Below, one piece after another: positions 1-8,188 of a DNA stretch of 64,000 nucleotides. The stretch's first letter is position 1. Every line of letters begins with the position of its first letter. The DNA lies in contig NZ_JAJIRT010000004.1 in the NCBI RefSeq assembly GCF_025717675.1, forward strand, positions 124,001-188,000, in the 5' to 3' direction. A program made the position numbers and the translations under genes. The DNA is from Paucibacter sp. DJ2R-2. Lineage in GTDB: Bacteria; Pseudomonadota; Gammaproteobacteria; Burkholderiales; Burkholderiaceae_C. The notes beneath the pieces were generated by a model. The model did no database searches. It was not told where the DNA came from and worked only from the letters and a program-made list of their open reading frames with translations.

Positions 1-1567
1 TGGCGTAGCGGCTACGGCCGGTGAAGTCTTCCCAGGCCTGGTTGACGGTCACATAGCGCCCGGCCGCATCGAACATGGACACCGGCAAGGGACTCATCTC
101 CTGCAGCAGCGCACTGAAGGCCAGCTGGTGCTGCAGACTTTGCTGCGCTTCGCAGCGCTCGGTCACATCAACCGCGCTGCCGGCGAAGCCGGTCAGGCCC
201 TGACCGCGGACCTCCTGCAAGGGCAGGACGGACATTTCAAAGCGGCGCAAGCGGCCGTCAGGCGCCACCAGGGCGAACTGGGCCGTACGGGCCTCCTCCA
301 GCGGGCCGCGCGGGTCGAACAAGGCCTGCACTCGCGCGCGGTGTTCGGGCACCACCAGGTCGGCCAAATGCAGGCCCTGGGCTTCCCGGCTCGGCAAGGC
401 GCTGAGGCTGGCCCATCGGGCATTGACAAAGCTGATGGCGCCGCTGGCATCGGTGCGGAACACAAACTCCTGCAGGCTGCGCAGCAGCACGCGCAATTCG
501 TGCTCACGCGCCGCTACCCGTTCATGTGCCCGGCTCAGTGCAGCCCGCCCGCGTGCACTGTTGCTCAAGCTGCGCAAGACCACCCAGGTCGCTCCGGCGA
601 TCAACAAGGTGCCAGCCGCTGCAATGCCAAGCAAGACGTAGAGCATCTCACGCCAGCTTTGCAGGGCCAGTTCCATGGGCTGCTCGACCAGCAGCACCAG
701 CGGGCGGGTGCGCGAGGCACGGAAGGCCACCACCTGGGTTCCTGCGACCGCACCGGCACCCACATAACTGCCAAATTCACGGGCCGGCAGCCAGTCGCTG
801 AAAACCGGATGGGCACTCAAGCGGCTGCCGGGTGCCTGGGGCACGCTCTCGCTGCTGGCCAGCAGCTGGCCGTCGAAGCTGCTCAGCAAGGCAGCGCCCT
901 GCAGATCGGCCAGGGCCTGGCTCTGGTAATTGGCCAAGGTGTCGGGGTTGATCAAGGCCAGCAGCAACAAGCGCCGGCCGCCACCCAGATTCAGCTGGCG
1001 CAGCAAGGGCAGCATGCTGACCGGCGACGCGACCGGGCCGGCACGCAGATCGCGCACGCCGCGACCGGGCAGCATCCGGCCCAAGCGGTCGCCGCCGTCG
1101 CTGGGCCAGGTGCCCAGCAAGCTCAGCTCGACCTGCAGACCGGCCTCGCCCGCCTCCGAGCTGGCCAGCACATGGCCCTCGGGGCTCAACAAAGCGACAC
1201 TGCGCAGCACCGTCTGCCCCTGCAAGGCCTGGCGCAGCCCGGCCTGGGTCGTGGCGGCATCGGCGCTACTGGCTGCAGCATCGGCGGCCAGCCAGGCAGG
1301 CAGAGCGGGGCTCTCGGCCAACACTCGCAAACTCAGCGAAGCAGCCTCGACGGCACGGGTGATCTGATCCTCAAGCACCCGGCTCATCAGTTCGGCCCGC
1401 GCCCGCGCTGCATTCAGCGCTTCGTTGCGCTCGTACCAAGCGAGCACAGCCAGGGCCAGCAGCAAGGCCAGGCTCAACAGACCGGCAGCCAGATAGACCC
1501 GCAAACGCTGAGACAGAGCCGGCGTGTCGGTGGAATGAAGCATGGCCGAAGAGGAGCTGGGGCCCAT
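1..1567 (-). CDS. Membrane PAS-domain sensor protein (partial, 3' end beyond the window)
   Basis: The frame starts at an ATG five bases after the upstream HD-GYP stop codon and is open to the left edge, so at least 522 codons are present and the C-terminus is missing. Residues about 22-42 form a first membrane helix. A roughly 265-residue extracytoplasmic region follows, with the length and pattern of a dCache-like sensor. A second helix lies near residues 309-330 (VLLGIAAAGTLLIAGA). Two PAS domains come next: one around EFVFRTDASGAISFVN and a second around SMFDAAGRYVTVNQAWEDF near the edge. The output domain (histidine kinase, GGDEF or other) cannot be seen. The protein should sense an external signal and pass it on, probably to the receiver and HD-GYP proteins encoded just upstream in the same operon. 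Family assignment is firm; output type is unknown. Confidence 0.85.
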   Translation of the reverse strand, partial: MGPSSSSAMLHSTDTPALSQRLRVYLAAGLLSLALLLALAVLAWYERNEALNAARARAELMSRVLEDQITRAVEAASLSLRVLAESPALPAWLAADAAASSADAATTQAGLRQALQGQTVLRSVALLSPEGHVLASSEAGEAGLQVELSLLGTWPSDGGDRLGRMLPGRGVRDLRAGPVASPVSMLPLLRQLNLGGGRRLLLLALINPDTLANYQSQALADLQGAALLSSFDGQLLASSESVPQAPGSRLSAHPVFSDWLPAREFGSYVGAGAVAGTQVVAFRASRTRPLVLLVEQPMELALQSWREMLYVLLGIAAAGTLLIAGATWVVLRSLSNSARGRAALSRAHERVAAREHELRVLLRSLQEFVFRTDASGAISFVNARWASLSALPSREAQGLHLADLVVPEHRARVQALFDPRGPLEEARTAQFALVAPDGRLRRFEMSVLPLQEVRGQGLTGFAGSAVDVTERCEAQQSLQHQLAFSALLQEMSPLPVSMFDAAGRYVTVNQAWEDFTGRSRYA

Positions 1568-1572
1568 CGTGC

Positions 1573-2367
1573 TCAACCTTGGTCCATCAAGGATTCAAAA
1601 CTGGGCGGATCCTGGTTGATCCGCTCGCGCAGCGCGATCATCTCACTGGCGTTGGCCAACAGCAGATCCACCAACATAGGGTCAAACGCCAGGCCGCGTT
1701 GCTCGGCCAGCATCTGCAGTGCGGTGGCATCGTCAAACGCCGGCCGGTAGCAGCGATCCATGGTCAGGGCATCGAAGAAGTCGACCACGGCGACGATACG
1801 GCCAGAGAGGGGAATTGCCGCGCCAGCCAGGCCCAGAGGGTAGCCGGCGCCATCCCAGCGCTCATGGTGGTTCAAAGCCACCTCAGCGGCCAGCTGGAAC
1901 AAGGGGATGCGGGAACGACCGAGGATCTGTGCGCCCATCAGCGGGTGGCTGTTCATCACGCGCCGTTCCTCGGCGCTGTAGGCGCCTGGCTTTTTCAGCA
2001 CATCATCGGGCACACCGATCTTGCCGATGTCATGCATGGGCGCAGCCCAGCGCAACATTCGCGCGGCCTCCGCCGTTTGGCCGGCCAGCAGAGCCAGGGC
2101 TTCGGCCAGGAAGCCGATGCGCAGGATGTGCACGCCAGTGTCGTCGTCACGGAAGTCGGCGGCGCGCGCCAGGCGCAGCAGTGCCTCGTGATGGGCGCGG
2201 GCCACCTCGCGCAGCGCCTCGTTGCGCTCGTGGTACATGCGGCCCAAGTCGGAGATGATGCATTCCATCTGGGCCGCAGCTGCAGCGTCGAACTGCAGAC
2301 TGGGAGCTTGAAGAAACTCGGGGGCCGCCAGCAGATCGGCCGGATGCGCTGAAGTGGTCATGGGCAT
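1573..2367 (-). CDS. HD-GYP domain cyclic-di-GMP phosphodiesterase
   Basis: The 264-residue protein has an HD-GYP domain over most of its length. The metal-binding HD pair is H112-D113 in MHDIGKIGVPD, and the family signature HHERWDGAGYP is at residues 167-177. Residues 30-65 look like a helical linker. HD-GYP enzymes hydrolyse cyclic-di-GMP to GMP, or to pGpG first. Both signature motifs are intact, so an active enzyme is expected. There is no receiver domain in this protein. The receiver is supplied as a separate gene 37 bp upstream, an arrangement that resembles a split RpfG-type regulator. The membrane PAS sensor starts five bases downstream. The three genes probably form one operon, transcribed leftward from the AT-rich region near 2777-2887. 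Confidence 0.93.
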   Translation of the reverse strand: MPMTTSAHPADLLAAPEFLQAPSLQFDAAAAAQMECIISDLGRMYHERNEALREVARAHHEALLRLARAADFRDDDTGVHILRIGFLAEALALLAGQTAEAARMLRWAAPMHDIGKIGVPDDVLKKPGAYSAEERRVMNSHPLMGAQILGRSRIPLFQLAAEVALNHHERWDGAGYPLGLAGAAIPLSGRIVAVVDFFDALTMDRCYRPAFDDATALQMLAEQRGLAFDPMLVDLLLANASEMIALRERINQDPPSFESLMDQG

Positions 2368-2404
2368 GATTGCAAAGCCTTCGCCGTGTACGTCAAGGCG
2401 GTGT

Positions 2405-2776
2405 TCAGTCGATCAGCCAGAGGGCGGCCAGGCTGTCGATCAGCCGCAGCGGGCTGAAGGGCTTGACCAGATAGTCATGGGCGCCGGCCTTCAGGCCTGC
2501 TTCTTTGTCGCGCGCCTGGCCACGGGCACTGAGCAAAATGACATGGGTGTTGCGCAATGCCGGGTCGGCGCGCATCTGGCGGCAGGCCTCCAAGCCATCG
2601 ATGCCGCCGGGCATCATCACGTCCATGAGCACGTAGTCCGGCTGCAGCTTGCGGGCCTGATCCATGGCGGCATCGCCATTGGCTGCTTCGTGGATCTCGT
2701 AGTCTTCGAATTCCAGCGTCATGCGGATCAGCCGGCGGATGTCCGCATGGTCATCGACGATCAGGATCTTTTTCAT
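2405..2776 (-). CDS. Single-domain response regulator (CheY-like)
   Basis: The 123-residue protein is one receiver domain with no output domain. The acidic pair D8-D9, the phosphoacceptor D52 (in VLMDVMMPG), the conserved S83 and K105 (in YLVKPFSP) are all present, so phosphorylation should be normal. It is the first gene of a leftward operon with the HD-GYP protein and the PAS sensor, and likely acts as a phosphorylated partner of one of them. The start ATG follows a GGAGCC sequence suitable for ribosome binding. The operon is divergent from the HTH-receiver gene at 2888. Confidence 0.93.
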   Translation of the reverse strand: MKKILIVDDHADIRRLIRMTLEFEDYEIHEAANGDAAMDQARKLQPDYVLMDVMMPGGIDGLEACRQMRADPALRNTHVILLSARGQARDKEAGLKAGAHDYLVKPFSPLRLIDSLAALWLID

Positions 2777-2887
2777 GGCGGTGGCTCCTGTCAGATTTCA
2801 TTTCAGTGCGGCTAATTTATCATTTATATCAATTGAGAGTCGGGAAAAAATGCGTGTGCTTCCGTATAAATTCGGCAAAATCACACA
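2777..2887. promoter_or_regulatory. Divergent AT-rich promoter region of the signalling cluster
   Basis: This 111 bp stretch is much richer in A and T than its surroundings and separates two divergent signalling operons. It contains TTATCATTT (2817-2825) and the palindrome TCAATTGA (2829-2836). The same two words recur in the promoter region of the chemotaxis operon at 14312-14340, which suggests a shared regulator. Promoter position is inferred from base composition and context, not from clear -35/-10 boxes. Confidence 0.55.
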
Positions 2888-3541
2888 ATGACTGAATCAA
2901 ACAAGCGCAGTGACGAGGACGGTGCCGATTTCAGCACCATGGAAGTGGCGCGCATGCTGGGCTTGGCGGTGCGCTCGGTCCAGCTGATGGTGGACCGCGG
3001 AGAACTGACTGCCTGGAAGACGCCTGGCGGGCACCGCCGGATTTCCAGCGAATCGGTACGTGCCTGGCAGCTGCAGCGCCAAGGTCCTGGCGCCCTGGCC
3101 CGGAGTGCCGCGCGGGTTGCCCTGCCGGCCGACAGCGGGCTCGCGGACAAAGCCAAGCCCCGACGCATCCTGGTGATCGAAGACTCGGTGCACTACCAGA
3201 ACCTGATCGGCATGCTGCTCAAGCAACAGTTCCCCGAACTCGAGCTGCACAGTGCGCACGACGGCATCGTCGGCCTGGCCATGGTCGGCCAGCTGCAGCC
3301 CGAGGTGCTGATCGTCGACATCCTGCTGCCTGGCATCGACGGCGCCACCTTGATCACCAGCTTGCGCTCCCATGTGCAGTTTGCGCACAGCCGCCTGATC
3401 GTCGTCACCTCGCTGGACGAGGACCAGCGCCAGCCCTTTGCCTTTGCCCTGAGTGGCGTGCCGGTGGTGCACAAACCGCGCCTGGTGCTGGACCTGCCCG
3501 GCGCCTTGCAAGCGGCACTGGCTGCGGGAGCCGCCGAGTGA
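2888..3541 (+). CDS. MerR/excisionase-type HTH fused to a receiver domain
   Basis: The 217-residue protein joins two domains. Residues about 15-65 form a winged MerR/excisionase-like DNA-binding domain (TMEVARMLGLAVRSVQ, then WKTPGGHRRISSESV). Residues about 93-210 form a receiver domain (RRILVIEDSVHYQNL) with phosphoacceptor Asp in VLIVDILLPGIDG. In most DNA-binding response regulators the receiver comes first; here the HTH is N-terminal. The conserved C-terminal KP motif is present as HKPRL. The protein should be a phosphorylation-controlled transcription regulator. Its stop codon overlaps the GTG start of the receiver-HPt gene, so the two are translationally coupled and likely act in one phosphorelay. 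Its target may include the promoter just upstream. Confidence 0.88.
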   Translation: MTESNKRSDEDGADFSTMEVARMLGLAVRSVQLMVDRGELTAWKTPGGHRRISSESVRAWQLQRQGPGALARSAARVALPADSGLADKAKPRRILVIEDSVHYQNLIGMLLKQQFPELELHSAHDGIVGLAMVGQLQPEVLIVDILLPGIDGATLITSLRSHVQFAHSRLIVVTSLDEDQRQPFAFALSGVPVVHKPRLVLDLPGALQAALAAGAAE

Positions 3542-4335
3542 ACACCCCGACCGACATCACCGGGCCGCGACGCGTGCTGCTGGTCGAGGACGACCCCTCG
3601 CTGCAGCGTTTCGTCAGCATGGTGCTGGAGGACCTGGCGGTCGAGCTCACCGTCTGCGGCGATGTCGGCTCGGCCTTGCTGGCCCTGCAGCGCAACGCCT
3701 TCGAGCTGCTCATCACCGACTTGATGCTGCCCGACCGCTCGGGCCTGGACCTGCTGGCCGAGCTGCAGGCCCTGCCGGCGCTGCGAGGCAGCGCCCGCCT
3801 GGTGGCTTTCAGTGCCGGCCTGCAACCTGAGGTGCGCAGCCGCCTGCAGACCCTGGACGTCGAACGCATGCTGTTCAAGCCCTGCAGCGTCGGCGAGCTG
3901 GAAGCCTGCGTGCTCGAGATCCTGGGCCCGGTGCCGGCGGCCAGCGATGCGCCCGCGCCGCCGCCGCCGCCGCCGCCGCAGCAGCCCGCGCTGCAGGCCG
4001 ACCAGGAGGCCATCTTGCGCAATTTCGGCGGTGACGCGGCGCTCTACCGCGGCTTCCGCGCCGCCAGCCTGGAGCAGTTCGGCCAAGACCTGCAGGAAGG
4101 CGAACGCGCCTGCACGACTCGCGACACCCCAGCGCTGCGGCGCCTGGCCCACAGCCTCAAGAGCGTGCTCCTGATCCTCGGCCTGGACAGCAGCAGCGAC
4201 CTGGCCAACCGCCTGGAACGGCAGCTCGAGCAGTCGCTGAACGCGGGCGCCGCCTGGCCGGCCGAGGCCGACGGCTTGTGGCAAGAGCTCAGCCTGCAGC
4301 TGCGCGCCATCCGGGCCGAAACGCCCGAGCCATGA
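3538..4335 (+). CDS. Receiver-HPt phosphorelay protein
   Basis: The 265-residue protein starts at a GTG that overlaps the stop codon of the preceding gene. Residues 11-130 are a receiver domain (VLLVEDDP, phosphoacceptor D61 in LLITDLMLPDRSG, K114 in LFKP). A proline-rich linker with seven consecutive prolines (about residues 141-147) follows. Residues about 155-262 look like an HPt domain with the phosphorylatable H205 in RLAHSLKSVL. Such a protein can take a phosphoryl group on Asp and pass it through His, or act as a phosphate sink. No histidine kinase gene sits directly beside it, so its donor may be the PAS sensor encoded divergently. The proline run would normally call for EF-P during translation. 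The stop codon overlaps the ATG of the sigma factor gene. Confidence 0.88.
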   Translation: MNTPTDITGPRRVLLVEDDPSLQRFVSMVLEDLAVELTVCGDVGSALLALQRNAFELLITDLMLPDRSGLDLLAELQALPALRGSARLVAFSAGLQPEVRSRLQTLDVERMLFKPCSVGELEACVLEILGPVPAASDAPAPPPPPPPQQPALQADQEAILRNFGGDAALYRGFRAASLEQFGQDLQEGERACTTRDTPALRRLAHSLKSVLLILGLDSSSDLANRLERQLEQSLNAGAAWPAEADGLWQELSLQLRAIRAETPEP

Positions 4336-4913
4336 GTCCACGGCGTCCGGCGGCCAATGCCCTCGAGCCCGGCGCGGCCGAGCCTCAATTCGCAGAGCTG
4401 TACGAAGAGCTCAAGCAGATCGCCCGCGCGCGGCTGCGCCGCGCCGGCCCGACACGCCTGCACCTGAACACGACCGCGCTGGTGCACGAGAGCTTTCTAC
4501 GCCTGAACCGCAGCGATGCCGGGCCCGAGCCCGGGCCCAGGTCCGGCCCCCGCTTTGCCAGCTCCGGCCATTTCCTGGCCTACGCTGCCCGGGTCATGCG
4601 CTCGGTGATCGTCGACCTGGCGCGCGAACAAGCGGCCGAGCAACGCGGCGGCGGCCAGGCGGATCTGAGCTTGGACACCGAAGGCCTGGCCGCCCTGCCC
4701 GGCGCGAGTCCGGAGCCGGCCGTGCTGGCGGTGCATGAGGCCTTGCTGGCTTTGCAAGAGCTGGAGCCGCGCCTGGCCCAGGTGGTGGAGCTGCGCTATT
4801 TCGGCGGGCTCAGCGAGGGCGAAATCGCCAGCAACCTGGGCCTGACCGAACGCACCGTCCGGCGCGACTGGCAAAAAGCCCGCGCCTTGCTGCTGAGCAT
4901 GCTCACGGCTTGA
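4332..4913 (+). CDS. ECF sigma factor, TIGR02999/ECF43-like
   Basis: I chose the ATG at 4332, which overlaps the preceding stop codon (ATGA), giving 193 residues. Region 2 spans about residues 18-95 and region 4 about 125-190 (ELRYFGGLSEGEIASNLGLTERTVRRDW). In region 2.2 the usual acidic DxED-type stretch is replaced by NTTALVHE (residues 46-53), so the surface that contacts core RNA polymerase lacks its negative charge. In the ECF43 family (EcfP of Vibrio parahaemolyticus, EcfK of Xanthomonas) a kinase restores that charge by phosphorylating a threonine here. T47 or T48 would be the equivalent. A membrane Ser/Thr kinase gene converges on this gene. Family assignment is strong; the regulatory mechanism is inferred from the family. 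Confidence 0.9.
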   Translation: MSPRRPAANALEPGAAEPQFAELYEELKQIARARLRRAGPTRLHLNTTALVHESFLRLNRSDAGPEPGPRSGPRFASSGHFLAYAARVMRSVIVDLAREQAAEQRGGGQADLSLDTEGLAALPGASPEPAVLAVHEALLALQELEPRLAQVVELRYFGGLSEGEIASNLGLTERTVRRDWQKARALLLSMLTA

Positions 4914-7167
4914 ACGGCGGCACGGCCGCAGCGCTCCATGCACAAGCAGCCACCGCGCTGCGCAGCAAGGCGGCACGCCCATCCATGGGCCCGTGCGGCA
5001 GGTGCGGCCCCGACGCGACGCCGCTCAGCGCCGGCTCCGGCCAGGCTTCACGCCACAGGCGCTCGGCCTGCGCCCAGGCTTGGGCCTGCAGCGGGCCGGC
5101 CGGTGTGGCGCAGCCCAGCTGCAGTCGCTGCGCGAGCACAGCCCAGGCCAGCGGGTTGCGCAGGCCGATGCTGCCGCGCAGCAAGACCACGGCTTGATCC
5201 AAGTCCTCTCTAGGCCCGCTGCTGGCCTGAGGCAGGGCCGAGCGGACCTGTGCGCGCAGCGCCAGCAAGCGGGCGTGGTCCAAGGCGATATAGGGCTCGG
5301 CTTTGGACAGCAAGGCCAAGGCCTGATCCACGGTGAGCAGCGCCGCATTTGCATCGCCTGCCTGAAGCTGCAAGGCGGCCCAGTGGCTGAGCGCGGCGAT
5401 GCGGCCACTGTCCTGCGGCGCCGCCTCGGCATACAGGCGCAGCGCTTGTTGCAGCACGGCACTGCGCTCGCTGATGGCGGCACCGCGCTCGACCAGCACA
5501 TCATGGCGCGCCAGGGTCCACTCGGCGCGCAAGAGGCCGGTGGCGGGCAGCTGCGTGTCCAGCTCGCCCAGCACCCGAGCCGCGGCCTCGCGCTGATCCG
5601 CCGACCACAAGGCCCAGAACAAGGAGAGGCCGGCCTCCGTGCTGCGCGCATGACCCGCCCCGAGGCGCTGCTTGAGCAGGCGCCAGCGCAAGCCCGCAAG
5701 CTCCAAGCTGCGCACCTCATCGCTGAGATAAACCGCCACCGTGGCGCTGAGCCGCAAGAGCTCCTCGGCCAGCTCGGGGTCGCTGGGCAGGCGTTGCTCG
5801 ATCTGCGCCATCTGCTGCTGCAGCAGGCGGCGCATGCCGGCGGCGGGATCCTGGGCATCGGCCTGGCGCGGATCCAGGGTCTTGAAAAGTTCCAGCAAAT
5901 AGGTCTTGATGGCCTCGGCGCGCCGCGCCTGTTCGGCCGCCTCGCGCGCCTGCCACCAGCTGCTCGCCAGCCCAAGACCGAGGCTGAGGCTGACCGCCCC
6001 CGCCGCCGTCAGCAGCAGCCAATGCCGGCGCGCCGCCTTGAGCTGGCGCGCCAGCCAGGAGATGCGGCGCGCCTGCAGCGGCAGGCCGGCCAGGTGGCGA
6101 CCGATGTCATCGCTGAAGGCCTGGACCGAGCCATAGCGCTGGGCCGGTTCGCGCGCCAGGGCCTTGGCCAGCAAGGCATCGATATCGCCGCGCAGCCAGC
6201 GCTGCAGGCGCCGCCGGCTCAAGCCGCAGTGCTCGGCATGACCGGGCTGCACCGACTCGGAGGCCAGCAAGGGGCCGGCGCTGTCTGGCACGGGCGGGCG
6301 GCCACAAAGCAGTTCCTGCAGCACCGCCCCCAGTGCGTAGACATCGGTGGCCACGCTGATAGGGCCGCCCTGGACCTGTTCGGGCGCGGCATAGGCAGGC
6401 GTCGCCAGCAGCAATCGGCTCGGCTCGCCCAGCGCGGGCTCGGGCCGCAGCAGCTTGGCAATGCCGAAGTCCAGCAGCTTGACCTCGCCATGCTCAGTCA
6501 CCATCAAATTCGACGGTTTCAGGTCCCGATGCACCAGCAAGCAACCATGGGCATGCTGCACCGCCGCCATCACCTGCTGCATCAGGCGCAAGCGCTCCCG
6601 TGGCGCCAGCGCCCGGGCTTGGCAGTGGGCGCTGAGGCTCAGGCCCGGCACATATTCCAGCGCCAACCAGGGCTGCAGCTCGCCACCAGGCAGCTCGGCC
6701 GTGCCGGCGTCATAGAACTGGGCGATATGGGGGTGCTGCAAGGCCGCGAGGATGTCGCGCTCCTGGGCAAAGCGCCGCCGCCCCTGGCCCAGCAAAGCCA
6801 GGGCAAGGGGCAGCTTGAGCGCCACCTGACGCTGGTATGCGCCGTCACAGCGCTCGGCCAGCCAGACCTCGCCCATGCCGCCCTGTCCCAGTCGGCGCAC
6901 AAGGCGCCAAGGCCCCAGCACCTGCTCCGGGCTGAACTCAGGCTCGCCCCCCGTCTCGCTGCCCAGCAGCGTGGCGGGCAGCTCCAGGCGCGGCTTCGTC
7001 GGCCCGTCCTGCGCCAGCACCCGAGCCAGGGCTGGGCGCAAATGCAGCGCAGCGGGCGGCAGCGCCTGCAACCAAGCGGCGCGCTCAGCCTCCGGCAGAT
7101 CCAGGGCCGCATCCAGCAGGGCCGAGAACTCGGGCCAATCCACAGCGGCGCAGGGCAAGCTCGTCAT
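4903..7167 (-). CDS. Transmembrane Ser/Thr protein kinase with TPR-like C-terminal region
   Basis: The 754-residue protein carries a Hanks-type kinase domain at about residues 86-360. Visible motifs are the glycine loop LGQGGMGEVW, catalytic Lys118, HRDLKPSN (213-220), DFG (233-235) and APE (261-263), all intact. One membrane helix lies near residues 382-403. The remaining 350 residues are helical, Ala/Leu-rich and TPR-like, and would face the periplasm. The gene converges with the ECF sigma gene and the two coding ends overlap by 11 bp. Kinase-ECF neighbours of this type form signalling pairs in which the kinase phosphorylates the sigma factor in response to an envelope signal. The first 85 residues are a short N-terminal extension common to these kinases. 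Kinase function is firm; the substrate is inferred. Confidence 0.93.
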   Translation of the reverse strand: MTSLPCAAVDWPEFSALLDAALDLPEAERAAWLQALPPAALHLRPALARVLAQDGPTKPRLELPATLLGSETGGEPEFSPEQVLGPWRLVRRLGQGGMGEVWLAERCDGAYQRQVALKLPLALALLGQGRRRFAQERDILAALQHPHIAQFYDAGTAELPGGELQPWLALEYVPGLSLSAHCQARALAPRERLRLMQQVMAAVQHAHGCLLVHRDLKPSNLMVTEHGEVKLLDFGIAKLLRPEPALGEPSRLLLATPAYAAPEQVQGGPISVATDVYALGAVLQELLCGRPPVPDSAGPLLASESVQPGHAEHCGLSRRRLQRWLRGDIDALLAKALAREPAQRYGSVQAFSDDIGRHLAGLPLQARRISWLARQLKAARRHWLLLTAAGAVSLSLGLGLASSWWQAREAAEQARRAEAIKTYLLELFKTLDPRQADAQDPAAGMRRLLQQQMAQIEQRLPSDPELAEELLRLSATVAVYLSDEVRSLELAGLRWRLLKQRLGAGHARSTEAGLSLFWALWSADQREAAARVLGELDTQLPATGLLRAEWTLARHDVLVERGAAISERSAVLQQALRLYAEAAPQDSGRIAALSHWAALQLQAGDANAALLTVDQALALLSKAEPYIALDHARLLALRAQVRSALPQASSGPREDLDQAVVLLRGSIGLRNPLAWAVLAQRLQLGCATPAGPLQAQAWAQAERLWREAWPEPALSGVASGPHLPHGPMDGRAALLRSAVAACAWSAAAVPPFKP

Positions 7168-7202
7168 GGGCAGCCATGATGCCAGTGCGGCCGAACAGAA
7201 CG

Positions 7203-8087
7203 TCAGGACTGCGGGCCGCGCCGTTGCTGAAGCCTCAGGCCCAGGCCCAGCAGGCCGAGCGCCAGCAGCGCCGCGCTGGAGGGCTCGGGCACGGCGCTGA
7301 CCGTGAAGTCATGCCCGCTGGCGCCGACCGTGTTGAGCGCCGCCACAGAAGGGCGCAGATAGAAATTCGCCGTGTGGCTGAAGTCGGACTGAGCCCAGCG
7401 CGCCAGAGTGGCACTGGAGTCGACCGAGGCGCTCGCGTACAACATGCCCGAGACCATCAAAGAATGGCCCACCTCGGTGTCCAGAGCCAGGCTGTACCAG
7501 CCCGTGCTCTGCGTCTTGGCGTTCCAGCTGAAGATCTTCTGGGTGTTGCTGGTCCGGTCGGTGAGGCGAATTTCGGCCACGCCGTCGACGGCCAAGTGCC
7601 CACCCACCTCGAAAGAGGGCTGACTGATCTGCCCCTCGATCCACAGCAGCAATTCATAGCGCACCGGCGCACCCGGCGCCAGGCCCGCGCCCTGAACCTG
7701 CACGGTGTCGGCAAAGGTGGCCTGGGCTGTGCCGAAAGAGTAGCCGTAGTAATACGGCGCCGGGATGCCGCTCGGGTAGGCCGATTCGGCAAAAGCCTTG
7801 AGCCGGCCCATCGAGGCCTCCAGGGTGGCCCAGCCATAGCCGCCATTGCTGCCATCGACCCGGGCCGCCAGGCTCTGCGGCACTTGCGCCTCGGGCTGGT
7901 CCATCCAGTTGAAGTGCTCGGTGCGCTGGAGGTCCTCGCGCGGCCCCGGCGCAAAGGTCGAGGCCAGGGTGTTGACATGGCCGGTGATCTGGTAGTTCTG
8001 GGCCTGCGCCCCGGCCGCCGCCAACAGCAAACCCAGCGTCAGGCACAAGCCCGCGCCGCTGCGTGTCATCGAATTCTGGGTCTTCAT
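7203..8087 (-). CDS. PEP-CTERM sorting domain protein
   Basis: I chose the ATG at 8087 because AAGGAG lies eight bases upstream; the open frame continues to 8288 without a ribosome site. The 294-residue protein has a signal peptide (LTLGLLLAAAGAQAQ) and ends with a PEP-CTERM signal: VPEPSS, a hydrophobic helix, then an RLQQRR basic tail. Such proteins are exported, cleaved and sorted by an exosortase (EpsH/XrtA family), often in strains that make exopolysaccharide. The exosortase is not in this window. The middle region (residues about 30-265) is beta-rich and not recognised. The gene lies 101 bp downstream of the LuxR-type regulator gene on the same strand and may be its target. Confidence 0.88.
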   Translation of the reverse strand: MKTQNSMTRSGAGLCLTLGLLLAAAGAQAQNYQITGHVNTLASTFAPGPREDLQRTEHFNWMDQPEAQVPQSLAARVDGSNGGYGWATLEASMGRLKAFAESAYPSGIPAPYYYGYSFGTAQATFADTVQVQGAGLAPGAPVRYELLLWIEGQISQPSFEVGGHLAVDGVAEIRLTDRTSNTQKIFSWNAKTQSTGWYSLALDTEVGHSLMVSGMLYASASVDSSATLARWAQSDFSHTANFYLRPSVAALNTVGASGHDFTVSAVPEPSSAALLALGLLGLGLRLQQRRGPQS

Positions 8088-8188
8088 CTTCCGCTCCTTG
8101 AATGTCGAACGCGCACCATGCGCACTCGCTTCAAGCCAACGGAAACCGGGCGCTGAACCCGGACATGAGGAACTAGGGGGGCAGACCT

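Noticed and set aside
128-1750. 540-codon open frame on the plus strand opposite the PAS sensor
   Set aside because: Composition is Gln/Ala-rich without domains, while the opposite strand encodes clear PAS domains. It is a shadow of GC-rich coding DNA.
4993-7179. Long plus-strand open frame opposite the Ser/Thr kinase
   Set aside because: The kinase motifs on the minus strand are complete; the plus frame is low-complexity Gln/Arg/Ala.
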